Shown here piece by piece: positions 57,234 to 64,000 of a DNA stretch of 64,000 nt. Source of the stretch: Sphingobacterium sp. ML3W. GTDB lineage: Bacteria; Bacteroidota; Bacteroidia; Sphingobacteriales; Sphingobacteriaceae. The stretch covers positions 2,666,001 to 2,730,000 of the forward strand of contig NZ_CP009278.1 in the NCBI RefSeq assembly GCF_000747525.1, in the 5' to 3' direction. Under the pieces are notes generated by a model. The model ran no database searches. It had not been told where the DNA came from and saw nothing but the letters and a program-made list of their open reading frames with translations. The stretch's first letter is position 1; each line of letters starts with the position of its first letter. The translations under genes and the position numbers were made by a program.

Positions 57234-57804
57234 CTTTCTCAATCAACGATTTAGTATGTTTATTCAGTGCGGAGACCTTCTCTTGAAAATCCCCTTTGAG
57301 CTGCTCGCGCAATTGATTCATTAATTCCAATGTTTCATCAATTTCATTCGGTAACATTTCCTGTAGAAACTCCTTCACTCTCTTTGCAATTGTTGGTGAT
57401 TTTCCATTTGTAGAGATCGCAATTTTCAAATTTCCTTTTTTAACAATTGATCCCAGATAAAAATCGCATAGTGCTGGTTTATCAGCAGCGTTTAAAAGTA
57501 TGCATTGTGCTGTCGCTAAATCTCTTATCGCATCATTAAGTTCATGATTGTTTGTTGCTAAAATCACGATATGCTTTCTCTGTAGATCCTCTTGGATAAA
57601 ATCACGTTCGGCAATAATGATATGGCTATACTGTAATAAAACAGCTTTAAATTCACTGCATATTTCAGAAGCGACAACCGTGATGTTAGCATTTTCATTA
57701 TTTTGGATAATGGCCTGAAATTTTTCTAATCCAATAGGGCCGCCTCCTACCAATAGGATTTGAATTTGATCTGGTTTTATAAAAATTGGAAATAGTGTAT
57801 TCAT
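57220..57804 (-). CDS. Precorrin-2 dehydrogenase/sirohydrochlorin ferrochelatase-like (siroheme synthase N-terminal type)
   Basis: 194 residues resembling the CysG N-terminal half and yeast Met8p. The NAD-binding motif is LLVGGGPIGLEK, followed by ILATNNHELNDAI, LLNAADKPALCDF and ISTNGKSPTIAKRVKEFL. It oxidises precorrin-2 to sirohydrochlorin and may insert iron, giving siroheme for the sulfite reductase of the operon. It directly abuts the methyltransferase gene upstream (no gap) and overlaps cysH by 14 bases. Together the two separate proteins replace E. coli CysG. Confidence 0.93.
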   Translation of the reverse strand: MNTLFPIFIKPDQIQILLVGGGPIGLEKFQAIIQNNENANITVVASEICSEFKAVLLQYSHIIIAERDFIQEDLQRKHIVILATNNHELNDAIRDLATAQCILLNAADKPALCDFYLGSIVKKGNLKIAISTNGKSPTIAKRVKEFLQEMLPNEIDETLELMNQLREQLKGDFQEKVSALNKHTKSLIEKDGNY

Positions 57805-58563
57805 TTAAACCGTTGCAAATTTTTGAACAATCTGTTTGAAATTAGGGTGTTTAGAAACTACTTCCCCTAAAATAATAATTGCAGGTACACCAATACGTTT
57901 TTCCTGTGTTTCATCCAAAATATCAGCTATCGTACCGATGATGATTTTTTCATTGGGCAAAGAACCATTCTGTATTAAGGCAATAGGAAGGTTTTCCTTT
58001 CCATGCTGTTTATATAGGTCTACTATTTCAGTCAACTTACCAAAACCCATCAGCACGACAACAGTCGCATTCGTTTGAACAGCAGCGTATAAGTCATCCG
58101 AAAGCTTTCCCGACGTCGTAGAGCCAGTTATTACCCAAAAACTTTCACTAATACCACGATAAGTCAAAGGAATCTTTTGAAGACCAGTTAATCCTATACT
58201 AGAAGAAATACCTGGAACTACCGCTGTTTCAATATCATATTGATTCACGAAATCTAATTCTTCTCCTCCACGACCAAAAACAAATGGATCCCCACCTTTC
58301 AAGCGTACCACATGTCCATGCGTTAAGGCATAATCTACCAACAATTGATTGATTTGATCTTGCGAAGTAGACAATTGTTCTGCACGTTTTCCAACATATA
58401 TTTTTGTACACGTTTCACTTGCGTAATCCAATAAACTTTCATCCACCAATGCATCATATAAAATTACATCAGCAGATTTTATAGCCTTAATTCCTTTTAA
58501 ACTGATTAATTCGGGATCTCCAGGGCCAGCTCCGACCAAGGTAACTTTGGGTTTAATATTCAT
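57805..58563 (-). CDS. cobA: Uroporphyrinogen-III C-methyltransferase
   Basis: 252-residue SAM-dependent enzyme that methylates uroporphyrinogen III at C2 and C7 to precorrin-2. SAM site VGAGPGDPELISLKG, the VRLKGGDPFVFGRGGEE signature, PGISSSIGL and VVLMGFGKL are present. The length corresponds to the C-terminal half of CysG. It supplies the next gene product with precorrin-2. It begins 15 bases after the sulfite reductase stop. Confidence 0.96.
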   Translation of the reverse strand: MNIKPKVTLVGAGPGDPELISLKGIKAIKSADVILYDALVDESLLDYASETCTKIYVGKRAEQLSTSQDQINQLLVDYALTHGHVVRLKGGDPFVFGRGGEELDFVNQYDIETAVVPGISSSIGLTGLQKIPLTYRGISESFWVITGSTTSGKLSDDLYAAVQTNATVVVLMGFGKLTEIVDLYKQHGKENLPIALIQNGSLPNEKIIIGTIADILDETQEKRIGVPAIIILGEVVSKHPNFKQIVQKFATV

Positions 58564-58578
58564 CTTCTAACCTCCTCA

Positions 58579-60681
58579 TTAATTGACTTTCACTAAATTT
58601 CTATAGGCATACACCGTCTCAAAGAAAGTATTTAAACTCTTTATATACGTGTCTGCGAATGTTTGTGAAGGTTCATTTTTATTTATTTGTAACACTAACT
58701 CTGGAAATGGAGTTTCTAACTCAAATAATTCCTGCTCTACAAACTGAGTTTGAAACTCCTGTATAACAGCATGCTGTGTACTAACATTGACACCCTTATC
58801 CAATAATAATGCTTTAGCACTTCCTACAAATGAACTATAGGTATGATATATAGCATCGGCATATTTTCCTTCAGAATAAGCTGAAAGTGCCCAATCTCTT
58901 TTTTCCTCAGCTTCATAAATCAACGTTGTTACAAGATCTATCATGACACCCGCACACTCACCAACTCCAATGGCTGTTTCAAAAGTATCTTGATGTCCCC
59001 AGTCGATATATTCATCATCAGATAATGTTGTCAGATCCGCTAATGGCTTCAGCAATGTATAAAAGTGACTTTTTGTTTGGCGATCGTAGTAAGCATGAAA
59101 ATTTTCCCCCTCCTGGACATTATTTTTATAGTCAGTCAATACCAGATCAACCACGTGCAATACCCTTTTGGTCGGGACTTTAATAATTCTCTCTGCCACA
59201 CGGCCCACGCCGTCGCCAACCGTACCACCGCCAATCATCACTTGAGCCGCTGGTACTACTTTACCATTTGCTTTAACAGAACTACCATGGAACCCCAAAT
59301 GAGCCAAACCATGTTGACCACAAGAGTTCATACATCCAGATATTTTAATCTTCAATTCACGATTGTAAACGAAATCAGCATAAAATTCGCGAATATAGGT
59401 TTCGATGACCCGTGCCATTTCAGTGCTATTCGAAATACCGAGGTTACAGGTGTCAGTCCCAGGACAAGTTGTAACATCAGTCGTGCTTTCAAATCCAGGA
59501 GAAGCAAGCTCTAGTTCGGTTAATAGTTTATAGATATGAGGTAACGAAACCGCCGTTGCATACTTCAACAGTAAGCCTTGATTTTGTGTAAAACGAATCT
59601 CGTCAGCAACTAAGCCTTCCAATCCTGCAACTAAAATCCTTGCTTTTTCGGTAGGAAGATCGCCCGTTAAAACCTTCACAAAAACACCATAATAACCTTT
59701 TTGCTTCTGTTCAAAAGTATTCGTTTCTTGCCACACCTTATAGGCAGCATCCGAATCAAGATCAAGAGGGGCAATAGCGCTATTCGTTGGAATGACAGGT
59801 TGAGAGATTGTCGTACGATCGATCGTAAATGATTTCAAATCATTAGCAACACGCTCTTCAGCAATTAATCTGAGCACCTCATCAATACCCAATTTTTGTA
59901 TTAAATATTTAAAACGAGCTTTGTTTCTATTATTTCTTTCGCCATAACGATCAAATACACGTAAAGAAGATTCAACGAAAGGAATCAATTGATCTTCGGA
60001 CAAAAACTCGTGTACCAAGTAAGCCAAAAAAGGTTGTGCACCCAATCCGCCTCCCAGCAACACTTTGAAACCACGTACTTCCTGACCATCAATAACTTTA
60101 ATTTTAGGGATAAAACCAAGATCATGGATATAAGAAAAAGCAGTATCATCATCCGAAGATGAAAACGACATCTTAAATTTTCTACCCATTTCTGCACATA
60201 TCGGATTTCTTAAACAAAATTCGAAAACAGCTTGAGCATAAGGAGAAACATCAAAAGGTTCTTTAGGGTCAATACCGGCAGTAGGTGAAGCTGTTACATT
60301 TCGGACCGTATTTCCACAAGCCTCTCTTAAAGTAATATCATCTTCCGCCAATTTTGCCCACAATTCGGGTGTGCGATCTAAACTAACGAAGTGAATCTGG
60401 ATATCCTGTCTTGTTGTGATATGCAAATTGCGTATCGCATATTCATCAGAGACATCTGATATTTTTATCACTTGTTTGAAAGTTGCTTTCCCAAAAGGCA
60501 ATTTAATACGAACCATTTGTACACCGGGCTGACGTTGGCCATAGACCCCTCTTGCGAGCCGCAGTGAACGAAATTTTTCGTCGGTAATTTTACCTTCTTG
60601 AAAAAGTCTGATTTTTTTCTCTAACTCAATAATCTCTTGTTCAACCACAGGGTTTTCAAGTTCTGTACGGAAACTTTGCAT
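58579..60681 (-). CDS. Siroheme sulfite (nitrite) reductase with a C-terminal HEPN-like domain
   Basis: 700 residues. Two ferredoxin-like and two siroheme/[4Fe-4S] repeats of the assimilatory sulfite/nitrite reductase family span about residues 1-560. The cluster cysteines are CPGTDTC near 405-411 and SGCMNSCGQHG near 447-453. HITTRQDIQIHFV and CGNTVRNVTASP are substrate-site segments. The last 130 or so residues form a helical domain resembling HEPN (KRDWALSAYSEGKYADAIYH...), absent from E. coli CysI. Context with siroheme and APS genes favours sulfite over nitrite. First gene of the minus-strand operon. Confidence 0.93.
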   Translation of the reverse strand: MQSFRTELENPVVEQEIIELEKKIRLFQEGKITDEKFRSLRLARGVYGQRQPGVQMVRIKLPFGKATFKQVIKISDVSDEYAIRNLHITTRQDIQIHFVSLDRTPELWAKLAEDDITLREACGNTVRNVTASPTAGIDPKEPFDVSPYAQAVFEFCLRNPICAEMGRKFKMSFSSSDDDTAFSYIHDLGFIPKIKVIDGQEVRGFKVLLGGGLGAQPFLAYLVHEFLSEDQLIPFVESSLRVFDRYGERNNRNKARFKYLIQKLGIDEVLRLIAEERVANDLKSFTIDRTTISQPVIPTNSAIAPLDLDSDAAYKVWQETNTFEQKQKGYYGVFVKVLTGDLPTEKARILVAGLEGLVADEIRFTQNQGLLLKYATAVSLPHIYKLLTELELASPGFESTTDVTTCPGTDTCNLGISNSTEMARVIETYIREFYADFVYNRELKIKISGCMNSCGQHGLAHLGFHGSSVKANGKVVPAAQVMIGGGTVGDGVGRVAERIIKVPTKRVLHVVDLVLTDYKNNVQEGENFHAYYDRQTKSHFYTLLKPLADLTTLSDDEYIDWGHQDTFETAIGVGECAGVMIDLVTTLIYEAEEKRDWALSAYSEGKYADAIYHTYSSFVGSAKALLLDKGVNVSTQHAVIQEFQTQFVEQELFELETPFPELVLQINKNEPSQTFADTYIKSLNTFFETVYAYRNLVKVN

Positions 60682-60826
60682 ATGCTGAAATTGTATTTAT
60701 TTGGTCTTCCTCTATTAGTAATTGTCCAAAAGTAGAAAAAAAAACCATATAATCTATAAAATCTATTAAATTAATATATATTTGTCAAAAATATTATTGT
60801 AGACCAACCCGATAGACATACATAAA
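60682..60826. promoter_or_regulatory. Divergent promoter region between the sulfate operon and the Pst-like operon
   Basis: 145 AT-rich bases. TACTTTTG on the minus strand (60734-60727) faces the sulfite reductase gene, and TATATTTG (60777-60784) faces the PstS-like gene. Between them ATCTAT is directly repeated (60752-60757 and 60761-60766), a possible operator. -33 elements are not clear. Confidence 0.45.
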
Positions 60827-61798
60827 ATGATAAAAAACAAGGTTAATACATTTATTATAAGCTCTTTGCTGTTTGTCAATATTAATTCGTGCGCTCCAAA
60901 AATTGAAAATGGTTATTCTAAAGAGCGAGGTTTCGAAGGGAATATTTCATTGTCTGGGGCATTTGCACTCTACCCATTGGTCGTATTATGGAGTGAAGAT
61001 TTTAAAAAGGAAAATCCTAATGTGCGCTTCAATATTTCTGCCGGAGGTGCAGGGAAAGGTATCGCTGATGCATTGTCAGGTATGGTTGATATTGGCCTTG
61101 TTTCTCGTGATCTGCATGCTGAAGAAATAAAAAAAGGAGCTTACCCAATACATGTTGCAAAAGACGCGGTAATCTGTACAATAAACGCAAATAATCCAAA
61201 TTATAGTCTTCTTAAAGAACGTGGATTAACCCAGAGTGAATTAAAAAACATCTTCATTAATGATAAATATAAAACCTGGAATGACATTGATTCACGCTTC
61301 ACGAAAGACCCAGTGATCATTTATACAAGAGCAGACGCTGCAGGAGCAGCTGAAACATGGGCCAACTTCTTTAAGAGTAAGCAGGAGGATTTAAAGGGCG
61401 TCGGTATATTTGGAGATCCAGGCATTGCTCAAGCGATTAAAGACGATAAAAATGCAATAGGCTTCAATAATATCAATTATGTGTATGACTTGAAAACAAA
61501 AAAAGTGATGCCGGAGATAGATGTCCTTCCTATTGACCTCAATGAGGACGGTCGCATCAGTGAAAATGAAAATTTTTATCAAACTATTGATGAATTGACA
61601 GATGCCGTAAGCAATAATCAATACCCCAGTCCGCCATCAAGAGACCTATCTTTTATTACAAAGGATAAACCCAATAATTTACTTGTTAAAGAATTCATCT
61701 CATTCGTCTTAAAGAAAAAATCGCAAAGTTATTTATTAGAAAATGGATATGTACCATTAACCGAATTATTAATGAATAAAGAACTGAATAAGCTATAA
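60827..61798 (+). CDS. PstS-like oxyanion-binding lipoprotein of an ABC importer
   Basis: 323 residues with a lipobox (LLFVNINSC, Cys near residue 23). The type II periplasmic-binding fold begins with ISLSGAFALYPLVVLW and continues with SAGGAGKGIADALSGMVDIGLVSRDL and YTRADAAGAAETWANFF, the anion-binding segments of the PstS family. The canonical SGT after RAD is replaced by AGAAET. A loop DLNEDGRISENE (237-248) is a textbook EF-hand/dockerin Ca-binding sequence. It leads an operon with two permeases and an ATPase. The ligand is phosphate by family; sulfate is possible from context. Confidence 0.88.
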   Translation: MIKNKVNTFIISSLLFVNINSCAPKIENGYSKERGFEGNISLSGAFALYPLVVLWSEDFKKENPNVRFNISAGGAGKGIADALSGMVDIGLVSRDLHAEEIKKGAYPIHVAKDAVICTINANNPNYSLLKERGLTQSELKNIFINDKYKTWNDIDSRFTKDPVIIYTRADAAGAAETWANFFKSKQEDLKGVGIFGDPGIAQAIKDDKNAIGFNNINYVYDLKTKKVMPEIDVLPIDLNEDGRISENENFYQTIDELTDAVSNNQYPSPPSRDLSFITKDKPNNLLVKEFISFVLKKKSQSYLLENGYVPLTELLMNKELNKL

Positions 61799-61799
61799 T

Positions 61800-62696
61800 A
61801 TGTTACGAACAAGGTTAATCAAAAATTCAATCGCAAAACAATTAAGTTTTGTTTTGCTGCTCATTTCACTTTCTGTAGTCCTTATTATCGGTGTTGGTTT
61901 GACTATTAAGTCTATTCCACTATTCGAATCATTTAACATCTGGGAGTTATTAACCAATCATATCTGGGCACCTATGAAAGGCAGTTTTGGTTTTCTTCCC
62001 TTCATAATGGGCACCTTGAGTGTTACCTTAGTGGCTTTGTTGATTTCCTGTCCACTTTGTATTTTAACTTCCATATATTTAACAGAGTACGCCTCAGACA
62101 CATTAAAAAACATAGTTTTGCCACTCATCAATGTCTTGGCCGCTATTCCTCCAGTACTCTACGGTGTATGGGGAGTGTTATTTATTGTGCCCGCTATCCA
62201 ATCCTACATTGCTCCCCTATTTGGAGTTTCTACCTCAGGTTATACCATTTTAGCTGGGGGTATTGTTCTGTCTGTTATGATTTTCCCTATCATGATCAGT
62301 ATTATGGTTGAGGTGTTGAAAACAGTGCCTGCAGAGCTTAAAGCAGCTTCGTTATCTTTGGGAGCTACCAAATGGGAGACTGCCAAAAAAGTAATTCTGC
62401 GAAGAGCAAAGCCAGGAATCATAGCTGCGATTGTACTTGCTATATCCAGAGCATTTGGCGAGACCATAGCCGTTTTGATGGTTTGTGGTAATGTACCTAA
62501 AATACCCACTTCAATTTTTGATGCGGGCTACCCTATTCCGGCATTAATTGCAAATAATTTTGGAGAGATGATGTCTATTCCTTTATACGATTCGGCACTT
62601 ATGTTTTCCGCCTTACTGCTCTTCGTCATTATTTTTGGATTTAACTTAATTTCTCGCATCATACTCAATAGACTGGAGGGCAAGCATAATGGATAA
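61800..62696 (+). CDS. pstC: PstC-like ABC transporter permease
   Basis: 298-residue inner-membrane protein with six membrane segments. The EAA loop is SLGATKWETAKKVILRRAKPGI, where the ATPase docks. It follows the binding-protein stop by one base and overlaps pstA by 8 bases, so the operon is tightly coupled. The assignment as PstC rather than PstA rests on its first position and on the long first periplasmic loop. Confidence 0.9.
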   Translation: MLRTRLIKNSIAKQLSFVLLLISLSVVLIIGVGLTIKSIPLFESFNIWELLTNHIWAPMKGSFGFLPFIMGTLSVTLVALLISCPLCILTSIYLTEYASDTLKNIVLPLINVLAAIPPVLYGVWGVLFIVPAIQSYIAPLFGVSTSGYTILAGGIVLSVMIFPIMISIMVEVLKTVPAELKAASLSLGATKWETAKKVILRRAKPGIIAAIVLAISRAFGETIAVLMVCGNVPKIPTSIFDAGYPIPALIANNFGEMMSIPLYDSALMFSALLLFVIIFGFNLISRIILNRLEGKHNG

Positions 62697-63543
62697 TCTT
62701 AAAACAAGACTTTTAAAAGAAAAGATAGCAAAAGGATTCATGCGACTTTCAGGCATGTTGGTTACAGGATCGCTTTTCTTTATCATCGGCACTATCCTCT
62801 ATAAGGGATTACCTTATCTATCATGGGAAATGGTAAGCCAGTTACCGAAGGGCGGTTTCTATATGGGCAAAGAAGGAGGAATCCTAAACGCTATTCTTGG
62901 TTCCCTTTATCTTGCAGGAGTGGCAACCTTATTGGCAACCATTATTGGAGTTCCAATAGCTTTGTTTTTAAATATATATATCAAAACATCCTCAAAATTG
63001 GCGCAATATTCAAAATTGATGTTCGATATTTTATATGGTATCCCTTCCATTGTATATGGAGCAGTTGGTTTTACAATTATGGTTTATTTCGGGATCCGTG
63101 CATCCTTGCTAGGTGGTATCATTACGATTACACTCTTGACCATTCCCATCGTAGTCCGAACGGTGGATGAGCTTATCAGAACCGTGCCAACAGACTTAAA
63201 ACATGTTACACTATCCTTAGGTGCAACCAATTGGGAGGTTGCCAAAGTTTTCATTTTACATATTAAACAGGGAATTTTTACAGCAATCCTACTGGCTTTT
63301 GGACGATCTATAGGTGATGTTGCCGGAGTCTTGTTAACAACTGGGTTCAGTGACAATTTGCCTCGTTACATCGATGAGCCTGCAGCAACATTACCATTGG
63401 CTATATTTTTTCAATTGAGTAGCCCTATTCCAGAAGTTCAAGGTCGCGCATACGCATCAGCACTTATTTTAACGCTTATCATTTTAATTATAGTTATATG
63501 CACCCATATCCTATCATCGAAACAAAACAAACACAAATTGTAG
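62689..63543 (+). CDS. pstA: PstA-like ABC transporter permease
   Basis: 284 residues, six membrane segments, EAA loop SLGATNWEVAKVFILHIKQG. The GIPSIVYGAVGFTIMVYF segment is typical of PstA. It overlaps the end of pstC by 8 bases. The ATPase gene starts either inside its last 46 bases or 5 bases after its stop. Confidence 0.9.
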   Translation: MDNLKTRLLKEKIAKGFMRLSGMLVTGSLFFIIGTILYKGLPYLSWEMVSQLPKGGFYMGKEGGILNAILGSLYLAGVATLLATIIGVPIALFLNIYIKTSSKLAQYSKLMFDILYGIPSIVYGAVGFTIMVYFGIRASLLGGIITITLLTIPIVVRTVDELIRTVPTDLKHVTLSLGATNWEVAKVFILHIKQGIFTAILLAFGRSIGDVAGVLLTTGFSDNLPRYIDEPAATLPLAIFFQLSSPIPEVQGRAYASALILTLIILIIVICTHILSSKQNKHKL

Positions 63544-63548
63544 CACCT

Positions 63549-64000
63549 ATGGTTCAGCCCCATATTCAAATACAAGATCTAAATATCCATATTGATGGTC
63601 ATCATATTTTAAAAAACATCAATTTATCACTACCCAATAATAGCATCACCTCAATTATTGGTCCATCGGGTTGTGGTAAAACGACTTTACTCAAGACGTT
63701 GAACCGGTTGATTGATGATACAAAAGGTGTTCAGGTATCCGGTTCGGTTTTTGTCAACGGTGAGGATATCTATGCACCTAACGCTGAAGTAACCCATATC
63801 CGAAAAAAAATGGGTCTGCTCTCGCAAAAGCCGTTTCCCTTACCCATGTCCATATACGACAATATTGCGTATGGACCACGTATACATGGAACTAAGAATA
63901 AGAAGGAACTTTCTGAAATCGTGGAAACACAATTAAAGAACGTTGGACTTTGGGAAGAAGTGAAAGATCGATTGGACCAATCTGCAACACGACTTTCCAT
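63549..64000 (+). CDS. pstB: PstB-like ABC transporter ATPase (cut by window end)
   Basis: The frame is open from 63498 to the window end. I chose the ATG at 63549, five bases past pstA, because the conserved domain begins right after it; the ATG at 63498 would add 17 residues. Walker A GPSGCGKT is at residues 38-45, and the Q-loop is in LLSQKPFPLPMSIYDNIAYG. PSGCGKTTLLKTLNRL and the phosphate-type KPFPLPMSIYDN segment match PstB. The signature motif, Walker B and the C-terminus lie beyond the window. Confidence 0.92.
   Translation, partial: MVQPHIQIQDLNIHIDGHHILKNINLSLPNNSITSIIGPSGCGKTTLLKTLNRLIDDTKGVQVSGSVFVNGEDIYAPNAEVTHIRKKMGLLSQKPFPLPMSIYDNIAYGPRIHGTKNKKELSEIVETQLKNVGLWEEVKDRLDQSATRLS

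Noticed and set aside
1..64000. CRISPR array, prophage or toxin-antitoxin system
   Set aside because: No regularly spaced repeats, phage structural genes or toxin-antitoxin pairs were seen; the HEPN-like domain belongs to the sulfite reductase.

Overview
The window comes from a low-GC Bacteroidota chromosome, most likely a Sphingobacterium-type member of the Sphingobacteriaceae. The evidence is the set of families present: DUF4783 before nadC, DUF3822-rsmD-coaD, an Oar-type TonB-dependent receptor, RND pumps fused to outer-membrane factors, and a sulfite reductase with a HEPN-like tail. Shine-Dalgarno sequences are mostly absent, and TAnnTTTG promoter boxes of the Bacteroidota type recur. No rRNA, tRNA or CRISPR array was recognised. 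The genus is an inference from gene content.

Positions 1-14.5 kb hold housekeeping genes: lon, a secreted TPR protein, gpmI with a downstream lipoprotein gene, DUF4783-nadC-plsY, an M48 lipoprotein protease, a DUF937 protein, and the sbcD-sbcC nuclease pair. Positions 14.6-20 kb hold a secreted esterase-like hydrolase, a solo TonB-dependent receptor, and an astacin metalloprotease gene. The astacin frame carries a TAG stop exactly where the family has the Trp of its WPNG start motif.

Positions 20-39 kb are again core genes: lgt, an M42 peptidase, a GNAT-nitrilase fusion, a cold-shock protein with a Lys-rich extension, YqgE, pdxH, nuoC-nuoD (with no other nuo genes beside them), a polyprenol-phosphate mannosyltransferase, ruvB, an S9 peptidase, a RecD-like helicase, DUF3822-rsmD-coaD and gdhA.

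Positions 39-54.3 kb form an efflux region. A heavy-metal module consists of a small Cys/His-rich protein, a CzcA-type pump fused to a TolC-type channel, and a His-rich CzcB-type adaptor. A second module consists of a small membrane protein of unknown family, an AcrA-type lipoprotein adaptor, and an AcrB/HAE1-type pump fused to a NodT-type outer-membrane factor. Each fusion keeps a signal-peptide-like segment at the junction (one type I-like, one with a lipobox), so each may be cut into two proteins after synthesis. HopJ and YceI family genes and an intact IS4-family element lie between the modules. The element is flanked by a target-site repeat and sits directly before the second module.

Positions 54.3-60.7 kb (minus strand) are a compact sulfate-assimilation operon: sulfite reductase-HEPN, uroporphyrinogen-III methyltransferase, siroheme synthase dehydrogenase, APS-type reductase, cysD and cysN. 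It is divergent from a PstS-PstC-PstA-PstB type ABC importer (60.8-64 kb, pstB cut by the window end). The shared 145-bp region holds a candidate promoter box in each direction. The methyltransferase and dehydrogenase supply siroheme for the reductase. CysDN make APS and CysH reduces it to sulfite. The divergent importer could bring in phosphate or another oxyanion such as sulfate.
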